Source: Flavonifractor porci (lineage in GTDB: Bacteria; Bacillota; Clostridia; Oscillospirales; Oscillospiraceae). From it: DNA of 64,000 bases. Under the pieces are notes generated by a model that was not told the origin of the DNA, did no database searches, and was given only the letters and a program-made list of their open reading frames with translations. Positions within the stretch are counted from its first letter, which is position 1, and each line of letters starts with the position of its first letter. Positions 17,027 to 24,725 of the stretch are shown here, one piece after another. Position numbers and translations under genes: made by a program. The stretch is from positions 1 to 64,000 of the forward strand of contig NZ_JBBHLB010000007.1 in assembly GCF_037572415.1 (NCBI RefSeq). The letters are read 5' to 3'.

Positions 17027-17524
17027 ATGAAGTGGAAAGCGGACGAATTTTACTTTCAGCGAACCGCCGAACTTGCCCGAGAAGCCATGGACCGGGGAGA
17101 CGACGGTTTTGCCAGTATCCTGGTGGATGAGAATGGAGAAATCGTGATGGAGCAGGGAAATCTGGCTCACACCCGGAACGATCCCACCGCCCACGATACC
17201 ATTGTCCTGGCCCAGCGGGCGGTACAGGCATATCCGCAGGAATTTCTGTCCAAATGTACGGTCTACGCCCTGATGGAGCCCTGTGTCATGTGTATGGGCG
17301 CTCTGTTCTGGGCTGGGATCCCCAAGGTCAAATACGCCATGTCCGAGGCAGATCTGAACAAACTCCTGCCCGGCGGCCTGGAGATCCACAGCGAGGAATT
17401 TGCGGCCCGGAGCCCAAAACCCATGATTTCGGAAAGCGGCGCTCCCTTCCCTCCGGCAAACAAGATCATTCGGGATTGGGTCTGCTCCCTGGGGATTCCC
17501 GGTATCCCACCTGAGGGAGTCTGA
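17027..17524 (+). CDS. Cytidine-deaminase-fold nucleobase deaminase with altered HAE motif
   Basis: A 165-residue CDA-fold protein most like guanine deaminases. The zinc-site cysteines are present (EPCVMCMGALFWAGI, about 84-98). The usual HAE motif in DPTAHAE reads DPTAHDT (about 47-53): the zinc histidine remains, but the proton-shuttling Glu is replaced by Thr with an Asp just before it. It may use the Asp, act on an unusual substrate, or be inactive. An AGGGAGG ribosome site precedes the ATG. It starts an operon with the SsnA-like gene, 3 bases after its stop. A role in guanine/purine deamination is inferred. Confidence 0.8.
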   Translation: MKWKADEFYFQRTAELAREAMDRGDDGFASILVDENGEIVMEQGNLAHTRNDPTAHDTIVLAQRAVQAYPQEFLSKCTVYALMEPCVMCMGALFWAGIPKVKYAMSEADLNKLLPGGLEIHSEEFAARSPKPMISESGAPFPPANKIIRDWVCSLGIPGIPPEGV

Positions 17525-17527
17525 GCC

Positions 17528-18832
17528 ATGAAAGCCATCATTCATGCCAATATTTACGACTTCTACTCCTACCGTCCGGACAGCTATCTTATCTTTGACC
17601 GTAAAATCACCGAAACCGGCCCCATGAGTCAGTGGCATCAGCCAGAGAGCTGTGAAGTGCTCGACGCAAAGGGTGCGTTTCTGCTGCCCGGTCTGCTGAG
17701 CTGCCACGCCCATTTATACGGCGCTTATATGAGAGGCTGTCCCCTGCCGCCCATCCGCTCCACCAGCTTCCGGGAACAGCTGGAGCAGCTCTACTGGACG
17801 GTGGATGGTGCTCTTGATGTGGAAAGCTCCTACTGGAGCGCAAAAACACTGGCTCTGGACCATATCCGCTGCGGCGTGACCACCATTTTTGACCACCACG
17901 CTAGCGGAACCCAGATAGAGGGCACGCTGGATGCACTCAAGCAGGCCTGGGTAGACGAAAGCGGACTGCGCGGCCTCTTCTGTTTTGAAACCAGCGATCG
18001 GTTTGATGTGGATGCCTGTATTCGTGAAAACCTGTCCTTTGCCCAAAAAGGCGGCAGTGAAATGCACGGGGCCATGTTTGGAATGCACGCTTCCCTGTCA
18101 CTCAGTGAACGGACCCTAGACCGGGTCGCACAGGAGATCGGTAATATCCCGCTGCACGTCCATGTGGGCGAAAGCCTGGAGGACGAAGAGGAGTCGGTAG
18201 CCCGTTACGGAAAACGGATCGTGGAGCGTTTTGCAGATCACGGCCTGATTACTCCCAACAGCATCTTCGCCCACTGTGTCAACATCAATGATCGGGAAGC
18301 GGCGCTGATGGCTGAATACGGCGCCACAGCAGCCATCAATGTGACCTCAAACCTGAACACCGGAAACGGTATCCCTGATTTTCGCCTCTTCCGCCGGTAT
18401 GGTGTACCCGTCATGGTAGGAAATGACACACTGGGCACCAATATCGCCGCAGATCTGCGCAACACCATGTTTGGGATGCACCTGCGTACCAAGAATCCCT
18501 GGTGGTTTGATTCCGGTATGCTGCTGGACTGCATCCGCAGCGGTTATGAATTTGCCTCCCGGCTGCTGCACATCCAGCTTGGCCGGCTGGATACCGGCTG
18601 TGAAGCCGATTTTGCCCTTGCACCCTATCTCCCGCCTACCCCCATCACCCAGGAAAATGTTTGGGCACACATCCTGGACGGCATATTCAACAGCTACCGG
18701 CCCAGCGACGTCTGGTGTGCCGGTGAAGCAAAGATGAGAAATTACCAGGTACAGTTTGATGAATCTGAGATCTGCCAAAAGAGCCGCGCAAGTGCTCAGA
18801 AAGTATGGGCACGTATTTCCCAGCAGAAATGA
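17528..18832 (+). CDS. ssnA: SsnA-like amidohydrolase (purine deaminase/aminohydrolase)
   Basis: A 434-residue metal-dependent amidohydrolase, close to the SsnA length. After a short beta-sandwich start, LLPGLLSCHAHLYG (about 55-68) gives the HxH metal motif. Further metal ligands lie in LHVHVGE (about 200) and IFAHCVNIND (about 247), with VMVGNDTLGTN (about 298-308) holding the catalytic Asp. Related enzymes include guanine, 8-oxoguanine and cytosine deaminases; SsnA belongs to the conserved anaerobic urate-degradation gene set. The exact substrate cannot be read from sequence. The ATG follows CTGAGGGAGTCTGAGCC, and translation is probably coupled to the preceding deaminase gene. Confidence 0.82.
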   Translation: MKAIIHANIYDFYSYRPDSYLIFDRKITETGPMSQWHQPESCEVLDAKGAFLLPGLLSCHAHLYGAYMRGCPLPPIRSTSFREQLEQLYWTVDGALDVESSYWSAKTLALDHIRCGVTTIFDHHASGTQIEGTLDALKQAWVDESGLRGLFCFETSDRFDVDACIRENLSFAQKGGSEMHGAMFGMHASLSLSERTLDRVAQEIGNIPLHVHVGESLEDEEESVARYGKRIVERFADHGLITPNSIFAHCVNINDREAALMAEYGATAAINVTSNLNTGNGIPDFRLFRRYGVPVMVGNDTLGTNIAADLRNTMFGMHLRTKNPWWFDSGMLLDCIRSGYEFASRLLHIQLGRLDTGCEADFALAPYLPPTPITQENVWAHILDGIFNSYRPSDVWCAGEAKMRNYQVQFDESEICQKSRASAQKVWARISQQK

Positions 18833-18849
18833 TGAAAGGGGCGTCATTC

Positions 18850-20136
18850 ATGAAGGAAAAGGAAAAAGTCAAGGCAGCAGACAACGACTATGAACTGTGC
18901 GAGGTCCCACGGGACAAACGAAAGAGTTTCGCCAGCATCACCATTATTTGGACCGGCTATGTATTCCTCATCACCAGCATGGTGGCAGGCGGCGGCCTGG
19001 CCGCCGGTCTGACGTTCCGCGAAATCATTCTGGCCACCATCCTGGGAAATGTCTTTTTAAGCGTTCTGGCCATTCTGGTCAGTATCATTGCCAGCCGTAC
19101 CGGCCTTACCTTCGCCCTGCTGACCAGACACAGTTTTGGATTAAAAGGGTCAAAAATTACGTCTTTGTTCGTTCCTGTTGTCAATATCGGCTGGTATGCC
19201 ATTCAGTCTGCCACCTACGGCCATCTGATCGCCCAGGTACTCAATTTGGGCGGCGTGGGTGAGATCATCTGTATGATGCTCAGCGCGTTGGTGATGGGTA
19301 TGTTTGCTCTGTTTGGCTTTGACGCCATTTCGATCTTGGGCTATGTGGCCATTCCGGCGGTAATCTTCCTGTCCATCGCCGCTTCCATCAAAGCGGTGAC
19401 GGTAACAGGCGACTTTTCTATGATTCTGAATTATGTTCCCACCACTCCCATTACCATCGTGGAGGGAACCACTCTGATCATCGGTACCTGGGTATTTGGT
19501 ACGGTGGCCTGTATCGCCGATATCATGCGCTACGCCAAAAATACCAAGGAGGCCATGCTCAGCGGCGTCACCGGTCTGGTGGGCGGCAACAGTCTCCTGG
19601 TCATCTGCGGTGCAATTACAGCCATTGCCCTGAACAACAGCGATCTGACGGCTGTACTGCTCTCTATGGGACTGATCCTGCCCAGCATCATTCTTATGAC
19701 CACCAACATCTTCACCACGAATGCAGCCAATCTGTATTCCATGTCCCTGAATCTTTCCAACGCATTCAATATGGGCCGGAAAAAGATGCTGATGGGCGTT
19801 CTGGTGATCTGTGCCCTTCTGACCATGTTAAAGCCCTATGAGATCACCTTCCTGTTTACCTTCCTCGATGTGTTGGGCAACATCGTCCCGCCCCTGGCCG
19901 GCATCATCTTTGCCGACTACTACATCATCAAGCGCGGTCACTATGAGGAGCTGGCCAAAGCGGACATCGGAGATTGGAATATCGTGGCCTGGATCACCTG
20001 GGCAATTTCTGTCGCGCTTGTCTATCTTCTGCCCTTTGGACAGCCTTCCGTCAACGGTATCGTGATCTCCATGATTCTCTATGTCATCCTTATGAAACTC
20101 AAGCCGGTAAAGGCCGAAATCAAGGAGGGCAACTAA
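18850..20136 (+). CDS. NCS1-family nucleobase permease (cytosine/purine permease, CodB-like)
   Basis: A 428-residue inner-membrane transporter with about 12 hydrophobic helices. NCS1 hallmarks are the cytoplasmic start, a first helix with MVAGGGLAAGLTF, the LLTRHSFGLKGSK loop (about 90-102) and GWYAIQSATYG (about 115-125). Likely imports a purine or pyrimidine base with a cation. ATG 18850 has AAAGGGG upstream; a longer frame from 18805 overlaps ssnA without a ribosome site. It follows ssnA by 17 bases and precedes a small membrane peptide by 1 base. Context suggests a substrate of the catabolic enzymes beside it. Confidence 0.88.
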   Translation: MKEKEKVKAADNDYELCEVPRDKRKSFASITIIWTGYVFLITSMVAGGGLAAGLTFREIILATILGNVFLSVLAILVSIIASRTGLTFALLTRHSFGLKGSKITSLFVPVVNIGWYAIQSATYGHLIAQVLNLGGVGEIICMMLSALVMGMFALFGFDAISILGYVAIPAVIFLSIAASIKAVTVTGDFSMILNYVPTTPITIVEGTTLIIGTWVFGTVACIADIMRYAKNTKEAMLSGVTGLVGGNSLLVICGAITAIALNNSDLTAVLLSMGLILPSIILMTTNIFTTNAANLYSMSLNLSNAFNMGRKKMLMGVLVICALLTMLKPYEITFLFTFLDVLGNIVPPLAGIIFADYYIIKRGHYEELAKADIGDWNIVAWITWAISVALVYLLPFGQPSVNGIVISMILYVILMKLKPVKAEIKEGN

Positions 20137-20137
20137 A

Positions 20138-20302
20138 ATGACCAAATATAAATGGATCGCATTCTTTGGAACAGTACTGATGGGAATCAGTTCCTTTGTG
20201 GCCTGTCTGGGAACTACCCCTGCCGTCCTATTGACCGGAAGCATTTTGCTGGTAATCAGTATTATCATCATGTCTTACGCGTTTTACTTCTGGAGGCCTT
20301 AA
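20138..20302 (+). CDS. 54-residue membrane peptide linked to the NCS1 permease
   Basis: Short gene starting 1 base after the permease stop, with AAGGAGG 9 bases before its ATG. The 54-residue product starts MTKYKWIAFFGTVLMG and has two hydrophobic segments (about 6-24 and 28-50) joined by a short GTTPAV turn, so it should be a two-helix membrane protein. I do not recognise a family. Tight coupling suggests an accessory or stabilising subunit for the transporter; that is inference. Confidence 0.7.
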   Translation: MTKYKWIAFFGTVLMGISSFVACLGTTPAVLLTGSILLVISIIIMSYAFYFWRP

Positions 20303-20318
20303 ATTTATATTGCAGAAC

Positions 20319-20457
20319 GGGCTTGTTGCAAAATAGAATCCCGAAAAAATAGGCCAAAGAAAAAGTTAGCCAGAACCGTCCAGGCGGCGGTTTTGGCTAA
20401 CTGTTTTAATACACAAATTTCCCTTTTGGGTCTGAGAGCGCATCTTGCAACAGGCCC
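20319..20457. repeat. MITE-like element with inverted ends
   Basis: GGGCTTGTTGCAA at 20319-20331 and TTGCAACAGGCCC at 20445-20457 are inverted copies (one mismatch). They frame 113 bases carrying a second nested hairpin (20364-20402). The TGTTGCAA ends resemble terminal repeats of IS6-type elements. No coding sequence inside and no clear target duplication. Confidence 0.45.
20364..20407 (+). terminator. Hairpin terminator after the NCS1 permease operon
   Basis: AGTTAGCCAGAACCG pairs with CGGTTTTGGCTAACT and is followed by GTTTT. It ends the deaminase-permease transcription unit and lies inside the MITE-like repeat. Confidence 0.7.
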
Positions 20458-20471
20458 TTCCTTCGCATAAA

Positions 20472-20504
20472 GAAATCCTGTAACCATTGTGGTTACAGGA
20501 TTTC
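20472..20504 (-). terminator. Terminator of the tRNA-Arg gene
   Basis: GAAATCCTGTAACC and GGTTACAGGATTTC form a perfect 14-base stem 5 bases downstream of the tRNA CCA end on the minus strand, followed by a T-rich stretch. Confidence 0.75.
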
Positions 20505-20508
20505 TTCA

Positions 20509-20585
20509 TGGTACGCCCGAAGGGACTCGAACCCCCAGCCTTCAGAACCGGAATCTGACGCTCTATCCAATTGCGCTACGGGCGC
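20509..20585 (-). tRNA. tRNA-Arg (anticodon CCG)
   Basis: The minus strand gives a full cloverleaf of 77 bases with encoded CCA. Acceptor GCGCCCG/CGGGCGT, D arm GCGC-AATTGGATA-GAGC, anticodon arm TCAGA-TTCCGGT-TCTGA (loop with CCG), and T arm GGGGG-TTCGAGT-CCCTT. The anticodon CCG reads the arginine codon CGG. Confidence 0.93.
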
Positions 20586-20586
20586 G

Positions 20587-20613
20587 TCTGGCACGCTCTT
20601 TTAACGTGCCAGA
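20587..20613. repeat. Inverted repeat between tRNA promoter and tRNA
   Basis: TCTGGCACG and CGTGCCAGA form a perfect 9-base stem with a 9-base loop in the tRNA leader. It may be a processing signal. Confidence 0.45.
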
Positions 20614-20615
20614 TT

Positions 20616-20644
20616 ATTATAGCAACCATCCCTCTGTTTGTAAA
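20616..20644 (-). promoter_or_regulatory. Promoter of tRNA-Arg
   Basis: On the minus strand TTTACA and TATAAT are spaced by 17 bases, about 30 bases before the mature tRNA. Confidence 0.7.
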
Positions 20645-20688
20645 GAGCTAATTTTGATTTTATCAAAAAAACTTCCGGTCAAAACTTA

Positions 20689-22824
20689 TCACGCCGCCCC
20701 TAGTAATCGTGAGACGGAAGCTGTCAGCAAACAAAGACAGATTCCCAGCACTGTGGGGATAAGCACTGCCAGCACCGTCCACCTTACGCTGCGGGTTTCC
20801 CGCGCAATGGTCAGGCAAGTGGTGGAGCATGGCCAGTGGAACAGAGAAAACAGCATGGTACACAGAGCGGTAGTCCAAGTCCAGCCGTTTGCAACCAGCA
20901 GTTCCCGAAGGGCCTCAAGGCTACCCGCATCCTGTAAGGTTCCGGTGGACAGATAGGACATGAGAATAATGGGAATCACAATCTCATTGGCGGGGAAGCC
21001 CAGCAAAAAGGCCATCAAAATAGTACCATCCATACCCAGAAGCCGGCCAAACGGGTCCAAAAAGCCGGTACACCAGTCCAGAATGCTGGCACCGCCTACA
21101 GTAACATTGGCGCACAGCCAGATCACCAATCCGGCAGGGGCGGCCACAGCCACAGCCCGGCCCAGCACGAACAGCGTGCGGTCCAGCACCGAGCGGACCA
21201 GGATCTGCCCCACTCTGGGCCGTCGGTAAGGCGGCAGTTCCAGGGCGTAGGCCGACGGCATTCCTTTCAGCAGCGTATTGGACAGCAGGCGAGATATGCC
21301 AAAGGTCATGACCACCCCCAGCAGAATAGCCCCGGTAAGCAGCAGTGAGGACGCCATTCCCTGCCACAATCCCCCTGCCGCACCCACAAAAAACATTGTA
21401 ATTAGAGCGATGAGGGTAGGAAACCGTCCGTTGCAGGGAACAAAACTGTTGGTGAGAATGGCAATCATTCGTTCCCGGGGTGAATCGATGATACGGCACC
21501 CCACCACCCCTGCGGCATTACAGCCGAATCCCATACACATGGTCAGGGCCTGCTTACCGCAAGCTTTGGCCTTTTGGAATCCATGGTCCAGCAGGAAAGC
21601 CACACGGGGAAGATACCCAAAATCCTCTAGTAATGTAAAGAGAGGGAAGAAAATTGCCATAGGAGGCAGCATGACACTGACCACCCATGCAAGTACTCGG
21701 TACACTCCCAGGACCAGCGCCCCGTGGAGCCACTCTGGGGCATTGAGCCAGACAAACAGGTCGGTAAGCCGGTCCTGAATCCAGAATAGCCCATCGGACA
21801 GCAGCTGGGAGGGATAGTTGGCCCCCTCTATGGTGAGCCACAGCACAGCCGCCAGCAGGAGCAGCATGGCTGGAATGCCGGTGGCCCGGGCCGTAAGCAG
21901 TCGGTCCAGACGTTCGCCGCCTGCAATGGCAGCACCTTGGGGCAGTGCTGCCCGGGCCGCCTGATGAGCGGCATGGACCATACTGGCCGCCAGCTGATCG
22001 CTCAGATCCGTTATCCCGCTGTGGGCCAGCTGTTCCCTGGCCCTGATCAGTGCTTCCTGAAGTTCCTGGTCCCTATCCGGGTCCCAGCCTGTCTGCCGCG
22101 CCAGACTGGCAGGCAGAGTGGGATCCCCTTCCAGCAGTCGCAGGGCCGCCCAGCGGACAGGCAGTCTGCCCTGCAGCCTGGATTCCAGGAGTGGTTTGAG
22201 GGATGCGGCGGCAAATTCTACTGGCGGTGGATAGCGGACCGGCCGGGGCTGAGGAGGCGTCTCTCTGTCCAGCAGTATATCCAAGGCATCCATCAGTTCC
22301 TCCAGCCCCTCCTCCCGGCCAGCGGAACTCCCAACCACGGGAACGCCCAAATAGGCGGACAGAGCCTCCAGATCCACCGTGATATGCTTGCGGGCCGCCT
22401 CATCCATCAGGTTGACACACACCACTGTTCTGGGCTCCAGCTCCAAAGTCTGGAATACCAGATTTAAGTTGCGCTCCAGACAGGTGGCATCACACACCAC
22501 CACCGCACCCTGAGCCCCGCCAAAGCAGAGGAAATCTCGGGCCACTTCCTCCTCGGCAGAGTGGGCCAGCAGCGAATAGGTACCTGGCAGATCCACCAGC
22601 GTGTAGGTAGTTTCTTTCCACTGGCATCGCCCCTGGGCCACCGCTACGGTCTTACCCGGCCAGTTCCCGGTATGTTGGCGCAAGCCGGTCAATGCATTGA
22701 ACAGGGTGGACTTACCCACATTGGGATTGCCCGCCAAAGCTACCACCCGCTCCGCCTCCTCAGCCCCCAGCGGCTGGGCGGCAGCAGCCGCGCCCGCTCC
22801 TGTGGCAGCTCGCGTCAGTCCCAT
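20689..22824 (-). CDS. feoB: Ferrous iron transporter FeoB
   Basis: A 711-residue inner-membrane Fe(II) transporter. The N-terminal G domain has G1 GNPNVGKST (about 32-40), the switch region QHTGNWPGKTV, G3 DLPGTYS (about 79-85) and G4 NLMDEA. A GDI-like helical region follows, then a membrane core with the paired Gate/FeoB_C motifs (YLPRVAFLLDHGFQKAKACGKQ segment; GFGCNAAGV; VPCNGRFPTL; GFPANEIVIPIILM). The Gly/Ala-rich stretch before G1 is somewhat long. It overlaps the feoA stop by 10 bases, so the two are translationally coupled. Iron control is likely, but I found no clear operator upstream of feoA. Confidence 0.95.
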   Translation of the reverse strand: MGLTRAATGAGAAAAAQPLGAEEAERVVALAGNPNVGKSTLFNALTGLRQHTGNWPGKTVAVAQGRCQWKETTYTLVDLPGTYSLLAHSAEEEVARDFLCFGGAQGAVVVCDATCLERNLNLVFQTLELEPRTVVCVNLMDEAARKHITVDLEALSAYLGVPVVGSSAGREEGLEELMDALDILLDRETPPQPRPVRYPPPVEFAAASLKPLLESRLQGRLPVRWAALRLLEGDPTLPASLARQTGWDPDRDQELQEALIRAREQLAHSGITDLSDQLAASMVHAAHQAARAALPQGAAIAGGERLDRLLTARATGIPAMLLLLAAVLWLTIEGANYPSQLLSDGLFWIQDRLTDLFVWLNAPEWLHGALVLGVYRVLAWVVSVMLPPMAIFFPLFTLLEDFGYLPRVAFLLDHGFQKAKACGKQALTMCMGFGCNAAGVVGCRIIDSPRERMIAILTNSFVPCNGRFPTLIALITMFFVGAAGGLWQGMASSLLLTGAILLGVVMTFGISRLLSNTLLKGMPSAYALELPPYRRPRVGQILVRSVLDRTLFVLGRAVAVAAPAGLVIWLCANVTVGGASILDWCTGFLDPFGRLLGMDGTILMAFLLGFPANEIVIPIILMSYLSTGTLQDAGSLEALRELLVANGWTWTTALCTMLFSLFHWPCSTTCLTIARETRSVRWTVLAVLIPTVLGICLCLLTASVSRLLGAA

Positions 22825-23057
22825 GGCGCGCCTGCCAATCTGACGCCCCTGGCATCCCGCCGCCGCAGAGCAATGACCGCCCCACGGATCAGATAAGCCG
22901 CCGGATCCCCCGCAGGACTGACCGCCGTGCAGCTTACCGCAGTCCCCGGCACCAATCCCAGGTCCAGCAGCCGTCGGCGCATGGCGGGCTCAGTCAGCAC
23001 CTCAGCCACCTCTCCCCACTGGCCTACCCGAAGGGCATCCAAGGTAATGGTACTCAT
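22815..23057 (-). CDS. feoA: FeoA-type SH3-like subunit
   Basis: An 80-residue cytoplasmic SH3-fold protein supporting FeoB. It shows the family pattern: TLDALRVGQWGEVAEV start, RRRLLDLGLVPGTAV (about 28-42) in the middle and a YLIRGAVIALRRRDARGV end. The longer frame to 23126 is not used: the ATG at 23055-23057 has GAGGAG in front. First gene of feoAB, divergent from the MATE exporter gene. Confidence 0.9.
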   Translation of the reverse strand: MSTITLDALRVGQWGEVAEVLTEPAMRRRLLDLGLVPGTAVSCTAVSPAGDPAAYLIRGAVIALRRRDARGVRLAGAPWD

Positions 23058-23180
23058 ATCATAACGCTCCTCGCTGTCGCTTGAAATGGATGGAGGCTTA
23101 CCGTCAGCCGGTGCAGGCCCCCACAACCTATCATATTGCGGAGCAAAAAGGCAGGTTCCTATTGAAAACTAATTCGTATA

Positions 23181-23210
23181 TTGAAAATCTATTGACTAAC
23201 CATATATAAT
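23181..23210 (+). promoter_or_regulatory. Promoter of the MATE exporter gene
   Basis: TTGAAA (23181-23186) and TATAAT (23205-23210) with an 18-base spacer, followed by a leader of about 75 bases. Confidence 0.6.
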
Positions 23211-23243
23211 CGTTTAGAATAACAGCGAAATGTATTCTTTTTT

Positions 23244-23272
23244 GCCGCAGCGGATCGCTGCGGCTCTCTTTT
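23244..23272 (+). terminator. Terminator-like hairpin in the leader of the MATE gene
   Basis: GCCGCAGCG-GAT-CGCTGCGGC is a perfect 9-base stem with a 3-base loop, followed by TCTCTTTT. It lies between promoter and start codon, so it may attenuate expression. Confidence 0.5.
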
Positions 23273-23289
23273 CGGTTGGGAGGTTTTTT

Positions 23290-24657
23290 ATGTCGGAATT
23301 GCAAGAAAATAAAATGGGCGTCATGCCTGTCAAACAACTGGTCCTCTCCATGTCCCTGCCCATGATGATTTCCATGCTCGTGCAGGCTCTGTATAATGTG
23401 GTGGACAGCTACTTTGTAGCCAAAGTCAGCGAAAACGCACTGGCTGCCGTAGGAATGGCCTTTCCCTATCAGAATTTGATGATTGCTGTCAGTGTGGGTA
23501 CCGGCGTGGGCGTCAACGCTCTCCTCTCCCGCAGCCTGGGCGCCAAAGATTTTGAGACAGCCAACCATACTGCGGAAAACGGCGTCTTTTTGGCTTTTCT
23601 CAGTATGCTGGTCTTTTCCATTGCTGGTGTGGCATTTGCCGAGCCCTTCTTCCTGGCTCAGAACAACGACCCGGATATCGTCAACCAGGGCGTAGCCTAT
23701 CTGCGGATCTGTGCCGGTCTTTCCGTGGGTCTCTTTATGGAGATCATGTTTGAGCGGCTGCTCCAGTCTACCGGACGCACTTTCTATACGATGATCACCC
23801 AGGGCGTGGGCGCGGTGATCAATATTATCATGGACCCCATCCTCATCTTCGGCATCGGGCCGTTCCCCAAGATGGGTGTGGCCGGCGCCGCCGGAGCCAC
23901 CGTGCTGGGCCAGATCGTTGCCGCCATTCTGGCGCTGATCTTCAATATCACCCACAACCATGAGATCCAGCCCAAGCTGAAGGGTTTCCGCCCCCGTGGA
24001 CACATCATTAGCCGAATCTACAGCGTGGGCATCCCCACCATTGTGCTCAACTCCATCAGCTCTATCATGACCTTCGGCATGAATCTGATCCTGGGCGCCA
24101 TCTCCACTTCCACCGCCGTCGCGGTATTCAACGTCTACTTCAAGCTTCAAAGCTTTGTGTTCATGCCGGTATTCGGTCTGAACAACGGCATGGTACCCAT
24201 TGTCTCCTACAACTTTGGCGCCCGGAAGCGCAAGCGCCTCACTGAAACCGTGCGCTTCAGCGCCATTCTCGCCGTAGGGATCATGCTGGCAGGCCTGGTG
24301 ATCATTCAGTTTTTCGCCGCCCCCATCCTCAGTCTCTTTGAGGCTTCGGATGAGATGCTGCGCATCGGCGTACCGGCGCTGCGAATCATCAGTCTGTGCT
24401 TTACTTTCGCCGGCTTCAACATCATCTGTTCCTCCACCTTCCAGGCTCTGGGCAACGGCGTGCTGAGCATGATCATGTCCATTGTACGTCAGCTGGTCGT
24501 GCTCCTTCCCGCGGCCTATCTGCTTTCTCTGAGCGGAAACGTGACTGCCGTGTGGTGGGCCTTCCCCATCGCCGAGGTGGCCTCCCTGACTTTGAGCCTG
24601 CTCTTCCTCCGCCTTGTTTACCGCAATGTGATCGCTCCTCTGGGCGACGTCGAATAA
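23290..24657 (+). CDS. MATE-family multidrug/Na+ antiporter
   Basis: A 455-residue efflux protein with about 12 membrane helices in two similar halves, as in the MATE family (NorM/DinF-like). The N-terminal half has LPMMISMLVQALYNVVDSYFV (only part of a helix) and the second half repeats the pattern from about residue 230 (SVGIPTIVLNSISSIMTFGMN region). GLNNGMVPIVSYNFGARK is the typical loop-helix of this family. Start at ATG 23290 after GGGAGG. Exported substrate cannot be told. It is separate from feoAB and followed by a strong bidirectional terminator. Confidence 0.88.
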   Translation: MSELQENKMGVMPVKQLVLSMSLPMMISMLVQALYNVVDSYFVAKVSENALAAVGMAFPYQNLMIAVSVGTGVGVNALLSRSLGAKDFETANHTAENGVFLAFLSMLVFSIAGVAFAEPFFLAQNNDPDIVNQGVAYLRICAGLSVGLFMEIMFERLLQSTGRTFYTMITQGVGAVINIIMDPILIFGIGPFPKMGVAGAAGATVLGQIVAAILALIFNITHNHEIQPKLKGFRPRGHIISRIYSVGIPTIVLNSISSIMTFGMNLILGAISTSTAVAVFNVYFKLQSFVFMPVFGLNNGMVPIVSYNFGARKRKRLTETVRFSAILAVGIMLAGLVIIQFFAAPILSLFEASDEMLRIGVPALRIISLCFTFAGFNIICSSTFQALGNGVLSMIMSIVRQLVVLLPAAYLLSLSGNVTAVWWAFPIAEVASLTLSLLFLRLVYRNVIAPLGDVE

Positions 24658-24670
24658 TTTGTCAAACCTG

Positions 24671-24710
24671 TGAAAAGGGCGCGCTGCAAACTTGCAGCGC
24701 GCCCTTTTCA
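24671..24710. terminator. Bidirectional terminator between MATE and LRR genes
   Basis: TGAAAAGGGCGCGCTGCAA and TTGCAGCGCGCCCTTTTCA make a perfect 19-base stem with A and T tracts on both sides. It serves the two converging genes. Confidence 0.85.
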
Positions 24711-24725
24711 CATTGATTCATACAG

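Noticed and set aside
23058..23289. DtxR-like operator upstream of feoA
   Set aside because: TTAGT and CTAAC pieces are present, but no palindrome of the GTTAGTTA type could be built.
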